From the IMG/VR virus record IMGVR_UViG_3300031669_000110, positions 1-36,783 of that record: DNA of 36,783 bases; one strand, written 5' to 3'. Shown here in pieces: positions 7,053-16,400 of this stretch. Made by a program: the position numbers and the translations under genes. The notes under the pieces were generated by a model. It saw nothing but the letters and a program-made list of their open reading frames with translations. It was not told where the DNA came from and did not search any database. This DNA is from a virus. Numbering within the stretch: the first letter of the stretch is position 1; each line of letters begins with the position of its first letter.

Positions 7053-9115
7053 AACCGAGTGACATCACGACGCAGTTCGTGCACAGCAGGTTCGAGGCGC
7101 TGAAGAACCGGTGGGGCAAGCGCAACAGCAGGATGGATGAGATGGAGCGGTTGTACCTGCTCGATATGTGGGAGGATGCGCCGGAGCCGGACGAGCGGCG
7201 GATCAGTGCGCCGGTGTGTTGGAACACCGTAGAGAGTTTCAGGACGCTACTCTTGACACGGCCGCCGGTGATCAGCGTGCCGGCGTCAGAGGTGAAGGCG
7301 GTCGAGACGGACCGGGCGGACCAGATCGAGAAATATTTGTATGGGGCCTGGCACCAGGCTCACGTGTCGGATGCGCTGCACCTGGCGGAGTGGCACGCTT
7401 CGTGTCTGGGCGAGGGGGTGCTGCGCTGCGTCTATGACCCGGAGACGGTGGAGGGTGAGTTCCCGCTGGTGGTGCAGGCGCTGGATCCACGGACGGTGTA
7501 CGCCACGCCATCCGGCCGGGCGGGCCAGGACCTGGAGGTGGTGCACTCGTGGGAGCGACCACGGCGGGAGATCGAGGCGGAGTGGGGAGTGGAGTTGTCA
7601 CGGCCCAGCAAGGCGGACGTGTCGGTCGAGGAATGGCTGGACGAGGAAGTGGAGTTCATTGACTACTGGCGGGTGGACGTGGAGCGGGTGGCGGAGGAGT
7701 TGTCCGCGGACAAGGGGGAGAAGGAGGAGCCGGCGGGGACGCTGGCCAGGGTGGTGGCGGCGGCGAAGAAGGCGCTGGGGGCCGGTGCACCTGCTGAACC
7801 GGGGGTCGTGGAGGGGATGCAAGGAACGGAGGGAACGCAAGGGAAGAAGGGCAAGGAGAAGCGAGCGGCCGAGCCTACGCGGCGGACGGTACGCCGGCGG
7901 GTGGTCACCAATTGCGTGGTGGTCGAGGATAAGATGGTGAAGGAGCCGGTGCGCATGCCGGGGTACGAGCGGCTGCCATTCGTGCGCTATCCCGGGATCG
8001 CGACGCCGCTGGCCAACGAGAATGGGGCGCTGAGCGTGTTGTTCGCCATCACCGGGGGGACGCGGAAGAACGGGGCGGTGGGACTGGCGGCGGCGATGAA
8101 CGAGCTGCTGGCGATGAAGCAGCGGATCATCGAGATGTTCGCCAACGGGGCGATTGTGACAGACGACGAAACGCTGACGCTAGACTTTACGCCAGGCTCG
8201 ATCAACTACATTCGGAAGGGGGCGCAGTGGAACTTCTTGATGCCACCGGGTCCACACCCGGCGGTGGATCAGCAGATGGGATTGATCGAGCGGATGGTGC
8301 AAGATGCGACGGTCAGCGCCTCGATGATGGGCCGCTACCAGGGGGATATGTCGGGGCTGATGATGAGCGCGATCAACAACCCGGTGCTGATGCGGATCGC
8401 GCACAGGCAGCAGGTGAGGGAGCGGGCCTACGAGGAATTGAACGAGATCGCGCTGCAGTTGACGGAGGAGTACGCGCCGGCGGAAGGGTGGTACGTGTGG
8501 GGGGAGGACCGGCTGGGCGGGGTGTTCGAGTTGCGGTTAAGGCCGGCGGACATTGGGGGTTATCACCGGAACCGGGTGGAGCTGAGCGCGTCGTTGCCCA
8601 AGGATGAGGCCGGCGAGGTGATGAGCCTGGCCAACCTGGTGGGGCAGAAGTTGATCAGCCGGGAGACGTTCCTGGATCAGTTGCAGCGGATCAAGCACCT
8701 GAGCGGGCAGAGTCCACAGGATGAAATGAAGCGCATCTTGCGGGATCAACTATTGTTCGAGGGGCCGACGGCGGAGACGCTGGCGAAGGTGGTGCTGAGC
8801 GAATGGAGTGAGGAGTTGGCCACGGCGATGGGGCTGGGGCCGAAGCCACCGGCGCCGCCAATGCCGCCAATGCCGGGGCCTCCGGGAATGATGCCGCCGG
8901 GGATGGGGCCAGGTGGACCCGGGCCCGGGCCAGGGATGCCGCCAGGTCCTCCGGGAGCACCAGGACAGGGGCCGATGATGGGGATGCCACCGGGCGTGGT
9001 ACCGCCGCAGGCGATGCCGGAGGCGGTGGGGGCGGGCGGGCCGGAGGCGTTGGCGCGGATGATGGCGATGCAGGGTGAGCCGGTGCCGGGGATGGGTGAG
9101 GGGCCAGGGGGATGA
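7049..9115 (+). CDS. Portal protein
   Basis: A 688-aa protein directly after the terminase. The start ATG at 7049 overlaps the previous stop (ATGA). The body resembles phage portal proteins: an N-terminal helical region with ISAPVCWNTVESFRTLL, a wing with ALDPRTVYATPSGRAGQDLE, and a helix-rich crown region (IIEMFANGAIVTDDE, MMGRYQGDMSGLMMSAINN). A low-complexity Gly/Lys/Glu insert lies near residues 255-275. The last ~85 residues (from ~600) are a Pro/Gly/Met-rich tail (PPAPPMPPMPGPPGMMPPG), also known from other phage portals. The portal forms the dodecameric DNA gate and motor dock. The gene contains palindrome copy 3 (7701). Confidence 0.85.
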   Translation: MKPSDITTQFVHSRFEALKNRWGKRNSRMDEMERLYLLDMWEDAPEPDERRISAPVCWNTVESFRTLLLTRPPVISVPASEVKAVETDRADQIEKYLYGAWHQAHVSDALHLAEWHASCLGEGVLRCVYDPETVEGEFPLVVQALDPRTVYATPSGRAGQDLEVVHSWERPRREIEAEWGVELSRPSKADVSVEEWLDEEVEFIDYWRVDVERVAEELSADKGEKEEPAGTLARVVAAAKKALGAGAPAEPGVVEGMQGTEGTQGKKGKEKRAAEPTRRTVRRRVVTNCVVVEDKMVKEPVRMPGYERLPFVRYPGIATPLANENGALSVLFAITGGTRKNGAVGLAAAMNELLAMKQRIIEMFANGAIVTDDETLTLDFTPGSINYIRKGAQWNFLMPPGPHPAVDQQMGLIERMVQDATVSASMMGRYQGDMSGLMMSAINNPVLMRIAHRQQVRERAYEELNEIALQLTEEYAPAEGWYVWGEDRLGGVFELRLRPADIGGYHRNRVELSASLPKDEAGEVMSLANLVGQKLISRETFLDQLQRIKHLSGQSPQDEMKRILRDQLLFEGPTAETLAKVVLSEWSEELATAMGLGPKPPAPPMPPMPGPPGMMPPGMGPGGPGPGPGMPPGPPGAPGQGPMMGMPPGVVPPQAMPEAVGAGGPEALARMMAMQGEPVPGMGEGPGG
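7701..7712. repeat. TGTCCGCGGACA palindrome, copy 3 of 5
   Basis: Lies in the portal gene. The flanks extend it to a 14-bp palindrome, TTGTCCGCGGACAA (7700-7713). Read in frame as Leu-Ser-Ala-Asp-Lys in a variable acidic segment of the protein. Confidence 0.75.
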
Positions 9116-9375
9116 GGAGCATCGTGCACGACGCGATGGCCGATGCGCGGGAGATGATCGGCCAGGTGGTCCAGGACGTGCGGGGCGAGGCGCGGCTGAC
9201 GGACGATGAGGTGCTGGCCAGGTACGAGCAGCAGCGGGGGAATCCGTTCGCGATCATGCAGTTCGCGCAGCAGAAGGTGGGCCAGGGCGGGGACGTGCTG
9301 GGTGAGGCGCTGAGGTACGAGGGGGCGATGGAGAAGTTGTGGGCGAAGCGGGTGCCCAAGGCACCAGGAGGATAG
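9112..9375 (+). CDS. Hypothetical 87-aa protein downstream of the portal
   Basis: The ATG overlaps the portal stop (ATGA). The protein is helical and charged (DAMADAREMIGQVVQDVRGE, then LARYEQQRGNPFAIMQFAQQ). No family recognised. Position between portal and capsid genes suggests a head-associated role, for example a small scaffold-like or internal protein. It overlaps no other real ORF and is followed after 5 bases by the next start. Confidence 0.6.
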   Translation: MRSIVHDAMADAREMIGQVVQDVRGEARLTDDEVLARYEQQRGNPFAIMQFAQQKVGQGGDVLGEALRYEGAMEKLWAKRVPKAPGG

Positions 9376-9380
9376 GTGAG

Positions 9381-9974
9381 ATGGCAGTCATACAGGGAAC
9401 AGGCGGTGGTGGGGTAGGCATAGGCGCGACGCAGTGGCCGGTTGCGCCAGGTGTGGGGTGGACGTCTCCCCCGTACGCGGGCTATGGGTACACGCAGCCG
9501 GCAGCCACCGGGCAGCAGCCGTATCAGCAGCCGGCCGGCCAGCAGCAGTGGGGGCAGACGTGGGGCGGCGGTGGTGGAGGGGGAGGGGGGACACCGGCGG
9601 CTCCGGCGGCTCCAGTGACGTGGGCGGTGCCCGGGCAGGCGGGGCAGTATGGGTGGTTGCCGTGGCAGGATTGGCAGCAAGCACCCTGGGCGAACGTGCC
9701 CACCGAAAGGGCGCAGGAGAATCAGGCCTGGATGAACGTGGTACTTCCCTGGATGCAGCAACAGGCGCAACAGCAGCAATGGGGGACGGAGTTCGACTGG
9801 CGCAAGGCGGCAGACATTTGGAATCAGCAATTCCAGCAGGAGCAGTTCGCGCATCAGCAGGCGCAGGATGTGTTCGGGCAAGACATCCAGAGGCAACAGC
9901 TTGCGGAACAGGGCAGGCAAGCCAACGTAGCAGCGTTCGGGCGGCGCTGGGCTCCCAATACTCGTTGGATGTGA
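9381..9974 (+). CDS. Gln/Gly/Trp-rich structural-type protein
   Basis: A 197-aa protein. Residues 1-80 are Gly/Pro/Gln/Tyr-rich with a nine-glycine run (~61-69). Residues ~85-197 are Gln/Trp-rich helices (QQQAQQQQWGTEFDWRKAAD, QQFQQEQFAHQQAQDVFGQD). The ATG at 9381 has GGAGGATAGGTGAG before it; an upstream in-frame start at 9339 would overlap the previous gene. Low complexity prevents family assignment. It belongs to the portal-to-giant-protein interval, where virion-associated proteins are expected. Confidence 0.6.
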   Translation: MAVIQGTGGGGVGIGATQWPVAPGVGWTSPPYAGYGYTQPAATGQQPYQQPAGQQQWGQTWGGGGGGGGGTPAAPAAPVTWAVPGQAGQYGWLPWQDWQQAPWANVPTERAQENQAWMNVVLPWMQQQAQQQQWGTEFDWRKAADIWNQQFQQEQFAHQQAQDVFGQDIQRQQLAEQGRQANVAAFGRRWAPNTRWM

Positions 9975-9975
9975 G

Positions 9976-10428
9976 ATGGGTAGGAAGAGTCTCGAAGAGC
10001 GGTTCTGGGAGAAGGTGGACCGGCGCGGACCAGATGAGTGCTGGCCGTGGACTGGTGCTGTGTCGAGTACCGGATATGGGAATTTCGGTCAGGGTGGGAT
10101 GCACAGACAGGTCGGGGCTCACAGGATAGCCTTCGTGCTCTCTGGTGGTGTGATTCCGCCCGGCTCTTGTGTGTGCCACGGATGTGACAATCGGGCGTGC
10201 TGCAACCCTGCTCACTTATTTCTAGGTTCGGATACCGATAACGTCCAGGATATGATCAGGAAGGAACGACACGGCCGGATGAAGTTGACTGCTGCCAAGG
10301 TCCGCGAGATTCGAGAGAGGTACGAGGCAGGTAATGTGACTCACAGGTCCCTGGCTTGTGAGTATGGAGTTGAGCATCGGAACATCGGTCGCATCGTCCG
10401 CAGGGAGCGATGGGCCTGGGTGGAGTAA
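9976..10428 (+). CDS. HNH (His-Me finger) endonuclease with C-terminal HTH
   Basis: A 150-aa protein. The N-terminal FWEKVDRRGPDECWPWTG is typical of HNH_3-type phage endonucleases. It is followed by GAHRIAFVLSGG, the metal/catalytic cluster CHGCDNRACCNPAHL (67-81) and FLGSDTDNVQDM. The C-terminus (~105-150) is a DNA-binding HTH (KLTAAKVREIRERYEAG, then SLACEYGVEHRNIGRIV). The start lies one base after the previous stop. Its base composition is more even (less G-rich) than its neighbours, as expected for a free-standing homing-type endonuclease that moved in. It nicks or cuts DNA; the biological target is unknown. Some HNH enzymes assist packaging, but the HTH and composition favour a mobile type. 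Confidence 0.85.
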   Translation: MGRKSLEERFWEKVDRRGPDECWPWTGAVSSTGYGNFGQGGMHRQVGAHRIAFVLSGGVIPPGSCVCHGCDNRACCNPAHLFLGSDTDNVQDMIRKERHGRMKLTAAKVREIRERYEAGNVTHRSLACEYGVEHRNIGRIVRRERWAWVE

Positions 10429-10432
10429 GAGG

Positions 10433-13400
10433 ATGCCGGCAAACGTAGCGCGCGAGAAACGGCTTGAGGAACAGGAGCGGAGGCGGGGACGGCCAGCGCC
10501 AGCGCCGGCGGCTGCACCTGCGGCAGGAGGGGGACAGTGGTGGCGGCGACCTGAGCCTGCAGCGGCTGCGCCAGTGGTGGCACCTGCGGCTGCGCGTACG
10601 CCCTCGCGGGCGGGACGGCCGTGGATGGACGTCGGCGTTGGGCCGTGGGGCCCGGCACCTTCGCCCCTTCCAGCCAGGGGGCCGATGTTGCCGACGGTGT
10701 TGCGGCCGGCGGAGGAACCGGGGATGCAGCTGCCGACGCTACCGGGGGCGACGACGGTGGCCAGGGGCTTGCGGCGATGGGGGCCGGTGGAGGCGATGGA
10801 GCGGGCAGGGCAGCGGATCGGGGAGGCCTGGCGGAAGGTGGTGGCACCGCGGGAGGCGGGGACGCTGGGGCAGGTCCTGGAGCAGGGGAGAGGAGAGGCG
10901 CAGCCCAGCCGGCCGCGCTCGTTTGCGGAGATGATGGCGGGGCCGGCAATGCTGGCGATGGGAGCGGGGCCCAGCGCGACGGCGGCGGCCGGGGCGGCCG
11001 GGCAGCCGGCAGGTCCACGGCCGGAGGCGGTGGGCGAGATTCTGGGAGGGGCGGCGGGACGGTTGGGCGAGCTGGCAGGGGCGGCCTGGCAGACGGGGAA
11101 GCAGATCCCGGTGGCAGGGGTGATCCCGCGCGGGATCGAGGCGGCAGGGGCGACGGCGATGGAAGCGTTGTCTACGCCGGCGAAGGCAGTGGAGGAGATG
11201 TTGGGCAAGGCGGGGCAGAAGATGCCCGGCGGGATGGGGTTGCCGCCACTGACGCCGGCCCGGCAGATGACGGCAGAGCAGCAGGCGGAAGCGCAGAAGA
11301 TCAGCCAGGACACGCACATTCCGCTGTACGTGGCGCAGCAAGGGGTGCTCGCCGCGGCGCGCCGGGGGGCGCAGAGCCTGCGCGATTACTCAGCTGAGCG
11401 GTACGGGCAGGGGGCGCAGGTGGAGCAGGCGCTGGGGCGGGTGGCTTATGGCCTGGGGTACTCGAGTCACGAGGCACAGGTGGTAGCACTCGATCGGCTG
11501 ATGGCGGGGGAGGATCTGAACGACGTGACGTCGGGCCGGCAGGTGAACGTGACGCAACCGACGCCGGAGGATATGCAGGCGTTCCGGTCGTACGTGGAGG
11601 GGATCCGGCAGCGGGATGGTGAGGACGCAGCAGCGGCGGCAGCGCAGCAGGTGCAGCAGACGGGGATGATCCCGGGCCAGTCTGACACGTGGAACGAGTT
11701 GTTGTTCCAGGTGGGGCTCGACCCGTTGAACTTGCTGGACATCGGGGCGTGGCAGCGGGGGGCGCAGGTGCGCCAGGCGCGGGCGGCGGCCAGGTTCGCG
11801 GGGGCGGCAGAGGTGGCGGAGACTGCAGCGGACGTGGCGCGGGTGGCGGACGATATGGCGGATGGGGCCAGGCTGGTGCTCGATCATTCGGATGAGGCAG
11901 CGCGGGTGGTGGGGCGGGCGGACGCGGGGCAGGGATCGTGGCTGAGTAAGCTGTGGCAGAAGTATAACCCGTTCGCGGCGACGCCTCGGGCCGCAGCGGA
12001 GACGCTGGCCGGGACGGCGTACCAGGTGGTGACGCCGGCGATCATGCAGGTGGAGAGTGCGGACGAGGCGCGGGCGATGGTGCGGGCGATGGTGGAGAAT
12101 CCGCAGGCGCTGACGGGAACGCTGGGGAACGTGCCGTTGAGCCAGGCGGCGGCGGAAGCACGGCCGTTACTGGCGCAGGTGGTGGGGGACCTGGACGATG
12201 CGAAGAAGTTCCCCAGCCTGGTGGGGCCGTTCGACCGGTTCGCGTTCCTGGCCGATCTGGACACTTCGATGGCGGAGCGGGCGCTGGAGATGACGGGAGC
12301 GGCGACGGAGACGACGACCAAGTACCAGCAGTTTGCCAACGGGTTCCGCTCGACGATGAGCGAGTATTATCTGCGCACACCCGGGTACGCGATCCGGAAT
12401 GCAGCCGGTGACCTGATGACGATGGCGTGGGATGGGGTGGGAACGTTGGACGGGCGGGGGGCGATCAACGATTTCCTGGAGCGGTTCGGGCCGACGACGC
12501 GGCGGATCAGCGAGTCGGCAGCAGCAGGGGGGCAGGCGGAGATTGCGGGCAGTAAGTTGCCGGGAGTGTTCGGGGAGGCCTCCGGGCAGTTGGGCGCGTG
12601 GATCGGCAGCCAGGAAGAGGGGCGCTACACGCGGGCGTTCTACTCTGGATTGAAGAAGGCGGTGGGGCAGGTGTGGGCGCCGGCGCTGCCGGAGGAGCTG
12701 GCCAGCATGCTCGACGCGAATACGGTGCGGGCGTTGGAAGCGCGGCTGGCGCAGGGGATGAACGCGGACGAGTTCGTGGACGCGGTGCGCGCCGCGACGG
12801 GGCCGAAGCCGGTGCTGAATCTGGCGACGTTGCTGGAGAATCCGGACGATCTGAGTGTGGGGATGCGCCTATTCCTGGAGGGGGAGCTGGCGAAGGTCGA
12901 GGACATCGATCAGATAGACGAGATGGTGGACAGCGCACGGGCGATGGTGGGCGACAGTATGGGCCGTGCTTTTGCCGCAGATCCTACACCTCCGGGGCGT
13001 AGAGTCTGGAGTGATATCGAGGCCGTGCAGGATCTGCGGGAGGAGCAAGGCTACCTGGATGGGATAGGGCGGATGCTGGGGGTGGAGGAGGGGGAGATCG
13101 CGCAGACGCAACAGCACCTGGCGGACGCGCTCGCGCCGGGGGAGGCGGGGATCCGGCAGGCGGAGGAGACGCTGGTGGCGACGGTGGGTGGGCAGTTCGA
13201 CGAGAACTCGGCGACGCTGGTGCGGCAGGTGCGGGCAGAGACAGGCAAGATGAAGATGGAGGCACGCGCCTCGGCGGACTGGCTGAGGGCGGACGCGTGG
13301 AGACGGGTGCGGGAAGGGGAAGACGCGCAGGTGATCTGGCCGGCCTACTTCCAGATGGTGGAGAAGGTGCACGCGGACAATCAGGCGCAGGTGCTGGCCA

Positions 13401-16400
13401 GGCTGGAGGATGGAATCCAGCAGGTGCAGCGGCTGCAGGCGGGGGAGGCGCTGGAGGCGGTGACGGGGCGGGGGACGCGGGAGATCGTGGAGGAGAGCCT
13501 GGCGCAGTTGCGGGCGCTGGCCGGGGACGTGGCCGGCAGGCAGGAGCGGTTGCGCCGGATGGGGCTCGAGGACTTTGTGAACTTCGACGAGATGCTGGAC
13601 GCGCAACGGTTGACGGTGGACACGGCAGAAGCCGAGGCCTGGCGGATGATGGGGATGAATCCGAACCGGGACGGGCTGGACGTGGTGGTGTCCACTCAGG
13701 ATGGGGTGGACCGGATGGCGCGGGGGACGGCGGCGGAGATGGCAAAGGTGCGGGAGATGATGCTGCAGGGCCGGATCAACAAGAAGAAGTATGCGGAGAT
13801 CGGGCAGGAGCTGTGGCAGGGGTTCTTCCGGGACGCGAGCCAGGGGTGGGACCTGGCACGGTGGGAGTTGGCGCAGTTGCCGCTATCGCCCGGGGCCCAG
13901 TCGCGCGCGTTGCAGGCGTTGGGCTGGCCGGTGGAGCAGGCTGGGGCGCTGGGGGCGGAGGAGATCAGGGCAGTGCTGGGGGGGAACGTGCGGTGGGATG
14001 CGCTGATGAACGCGCCGGCGTTGCCGCTCGAAGAGGCGATGAAGGGGACGCTGGTGGACGTGGCACAGCAGGCGGGGTTGGATTTGACCAGGTCGGCGGA
14101 CTGGGGGGTGGACGAGTGGCGGCAGGTGCAGGCGCAGGCGCGGACGCTGGCGGATCAGGCGGGGACGCGGGCGAGTATGCCGGGGCGGTTCGGGATGGGA
14201 GCGATCGAGGAGGCGGCAGCGGTGGCGGAAGCGGCGCCGCGGACGGTCAGCTCGGGCATGCAGATCCAATGGCCACAGAGCGTGGACGACGTCGCACGTA
14301 GTATGGGCATTCGACCGCAAGGGGCCTCAGCTGAGGATTGGGCGCGGGTCGCTGAGTATGCGGAGGATCGTGGGCGCGAGGCCCAGGTGCTGGGTACGGA
14401 AGCGGGCCGGGCCGGGATGGCTGCGCAGGAAGCGGAACGGTTGCCAGAGTGGGGCCAGATCGGCGGCCAGGAAGCGAGGGTGCGGCGCGGCCGTCTGAGT
14501 TTCGCACAGGAGCAGGAGCGGGTCGGTGAACTGGCACAGGTGGCACGCGGGACGGCAGAGGAGACGGTGCAGTGGGTGCTCGGTGAGGCGGGGTTCAGCG
14601 CCGATGAGATGGCCGGGCTGAACTGGCAGCAGCAGCAGCGCTTGGTGGAGGAGATCGGGCAGGGTGAGTTGCTGAAGACGGGGGCGGGCAGGCCGGTCAA
14701 GATTGACGCCATTGACGTGGACCGGCGCGCGGAACTCTTACAACAGTCGTCGGAGGGATTGAAGGAGGCGGCGTTCGGTGTGGGGATGGAGCCGGAAGCA
14801 GCAGGGGGGTACCGGTGGCAGGAGGTGGCGGGTGAGGCGCGACGGCGGGCGGAAGGGAGCAAGCCGGTGGTCCAGGCGCCGGGGATGTACGATGCGGCGG
14901 GGTTCCCAGTGACCAGGCAGCCCCAAAGGATGACGGCGCCCACGCGGATCGTGGAGCGGGCGGAGGAGATGGTGCCGGAGGCGGAGCGGGTCGGGCGGGG
15001 CCGGGCGCTGGTGGGGTTCGAGCAGCGGCAGGCGACGCTGGCCGACCGGTACGCGGACATCGAGGAGATGGCGCGAGCGCGAGGTGGACTGCTGCAGGAC
15101 GGCCGGCGATTGGGTGAGACGGTGGACGTGCCGGTGGGGGTGGTGAAGGCGACGACGGAACGGGCGGCCGGGATGTACGGGGTGAACCTGCTGGACGAGC
15201 AGAACCAGGTCATCCGGACGTACTGGTACAGCGATTGGACGTCGGCGCGGCGCGCGCGGGACGAGGCGCGGAGTGTGATCGAGGCGGGGACGCAGGGGCA
15301 GAAGGCGATGGTGGATACGGCGTGGTCGGCCTGGCACACGGACGACGTGGCGCGGGCGGACCGGCGAGCAGCAGCAGCCGGCGGATACGGGATGCCCCCC
15401 ACCCTGGCGGATATGACGCAGATAACGACGGAGCGGGAGCTGGCAGCGCTGGAGGACGTGCGCACGTGGGGCCGGACGGAGTGGGCAGTGGCGGGGGAGG
15501 CGGCGCCGGTGCCGCCACAGGTGCAGGCGCAGTTGGAGCGGTGGGCGAAGACGGACCTGACGCGGCAGTGGGCGGAGGCGCGCACGACGGTGGTGGATAT
15601 GGCACGGCAGGGGGCAGATTTCGCGGTGCTGGACTACGCCGGCGGGCGGAAGCGGTTCGACAATTGGCTGAGCACGGTGTGCCCGTACTCGTATTGGATG
15701 ACGCGGTCGGCGAGGAACTGGGCGTTGCGGGCAGCGGAACGGCCGGGGGTGATCGCGCAGTACGCGCGGTACCAACAGGCGGTGGAACGGACGAGCCAGG
15801 AGCGGGGCTACCGGGCGCGGTTCGAGGGGATGGTGGAGGTGCCGGTCAAGGGGATGCCGGCCTGGACTGGGCAGGCGCTGTTCTTCGATCCATCGCGGTT
15901 GTTGTTGCCGTTCTCACAGTTGCCGGGGATGGGGGCAGAGGTCGAGGATCAAGAGCCGGCGAGGAACCTGATCGAGATGACCTATCGGGTGGGGCAGAAA
16001 TTCGGGCTGAGACCCTACGGATTCATCGAGTGGCCACTGCAATACTTCAACTGGATCGGGAAGCGGGAGGAGATGGGGTTCGTGTTGCCACACACGGGGG
16101 CGATCCAGGCGGCGACGGCGGCGGCGGGGGTCGGGGCGCCGGGCGGGGTGAATATCGAGGCGCCGGTGCGGCGGATGGTGGGGATGCCGGAGCAGGAACC
16201 GTACCAGGCGTACCGGGTGAACCGGATGCTGGCGAATATGTCCGCGGACAACCCGGAGATTTCACAGGATGCACTACGAGCGCAGGAGCTGCAGCGATTG
16301 GTGGAGGCGGGGCAACTGCGGCTGAACGAGGCGATGGGCTGGGAAGGCGGGCGGGCAGGCCCACCGGTGGCCAGCGATGCAGTACTGAGGATCGCACGGG

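Noticed and set aside
10358-10432. 25-residue N-terminal extension of the giant protein
   Set aside because: It would overlap the HNH gene and lacks a ribosome site; ATG 10433 has a good one.
14155-15585. 476-aa minus-strand ORF inside the giant gene
   Set aside because: Ser/Arg/Pro-rich shadow with no ribosome site; the giant frame continues unbroken on the plus strand.
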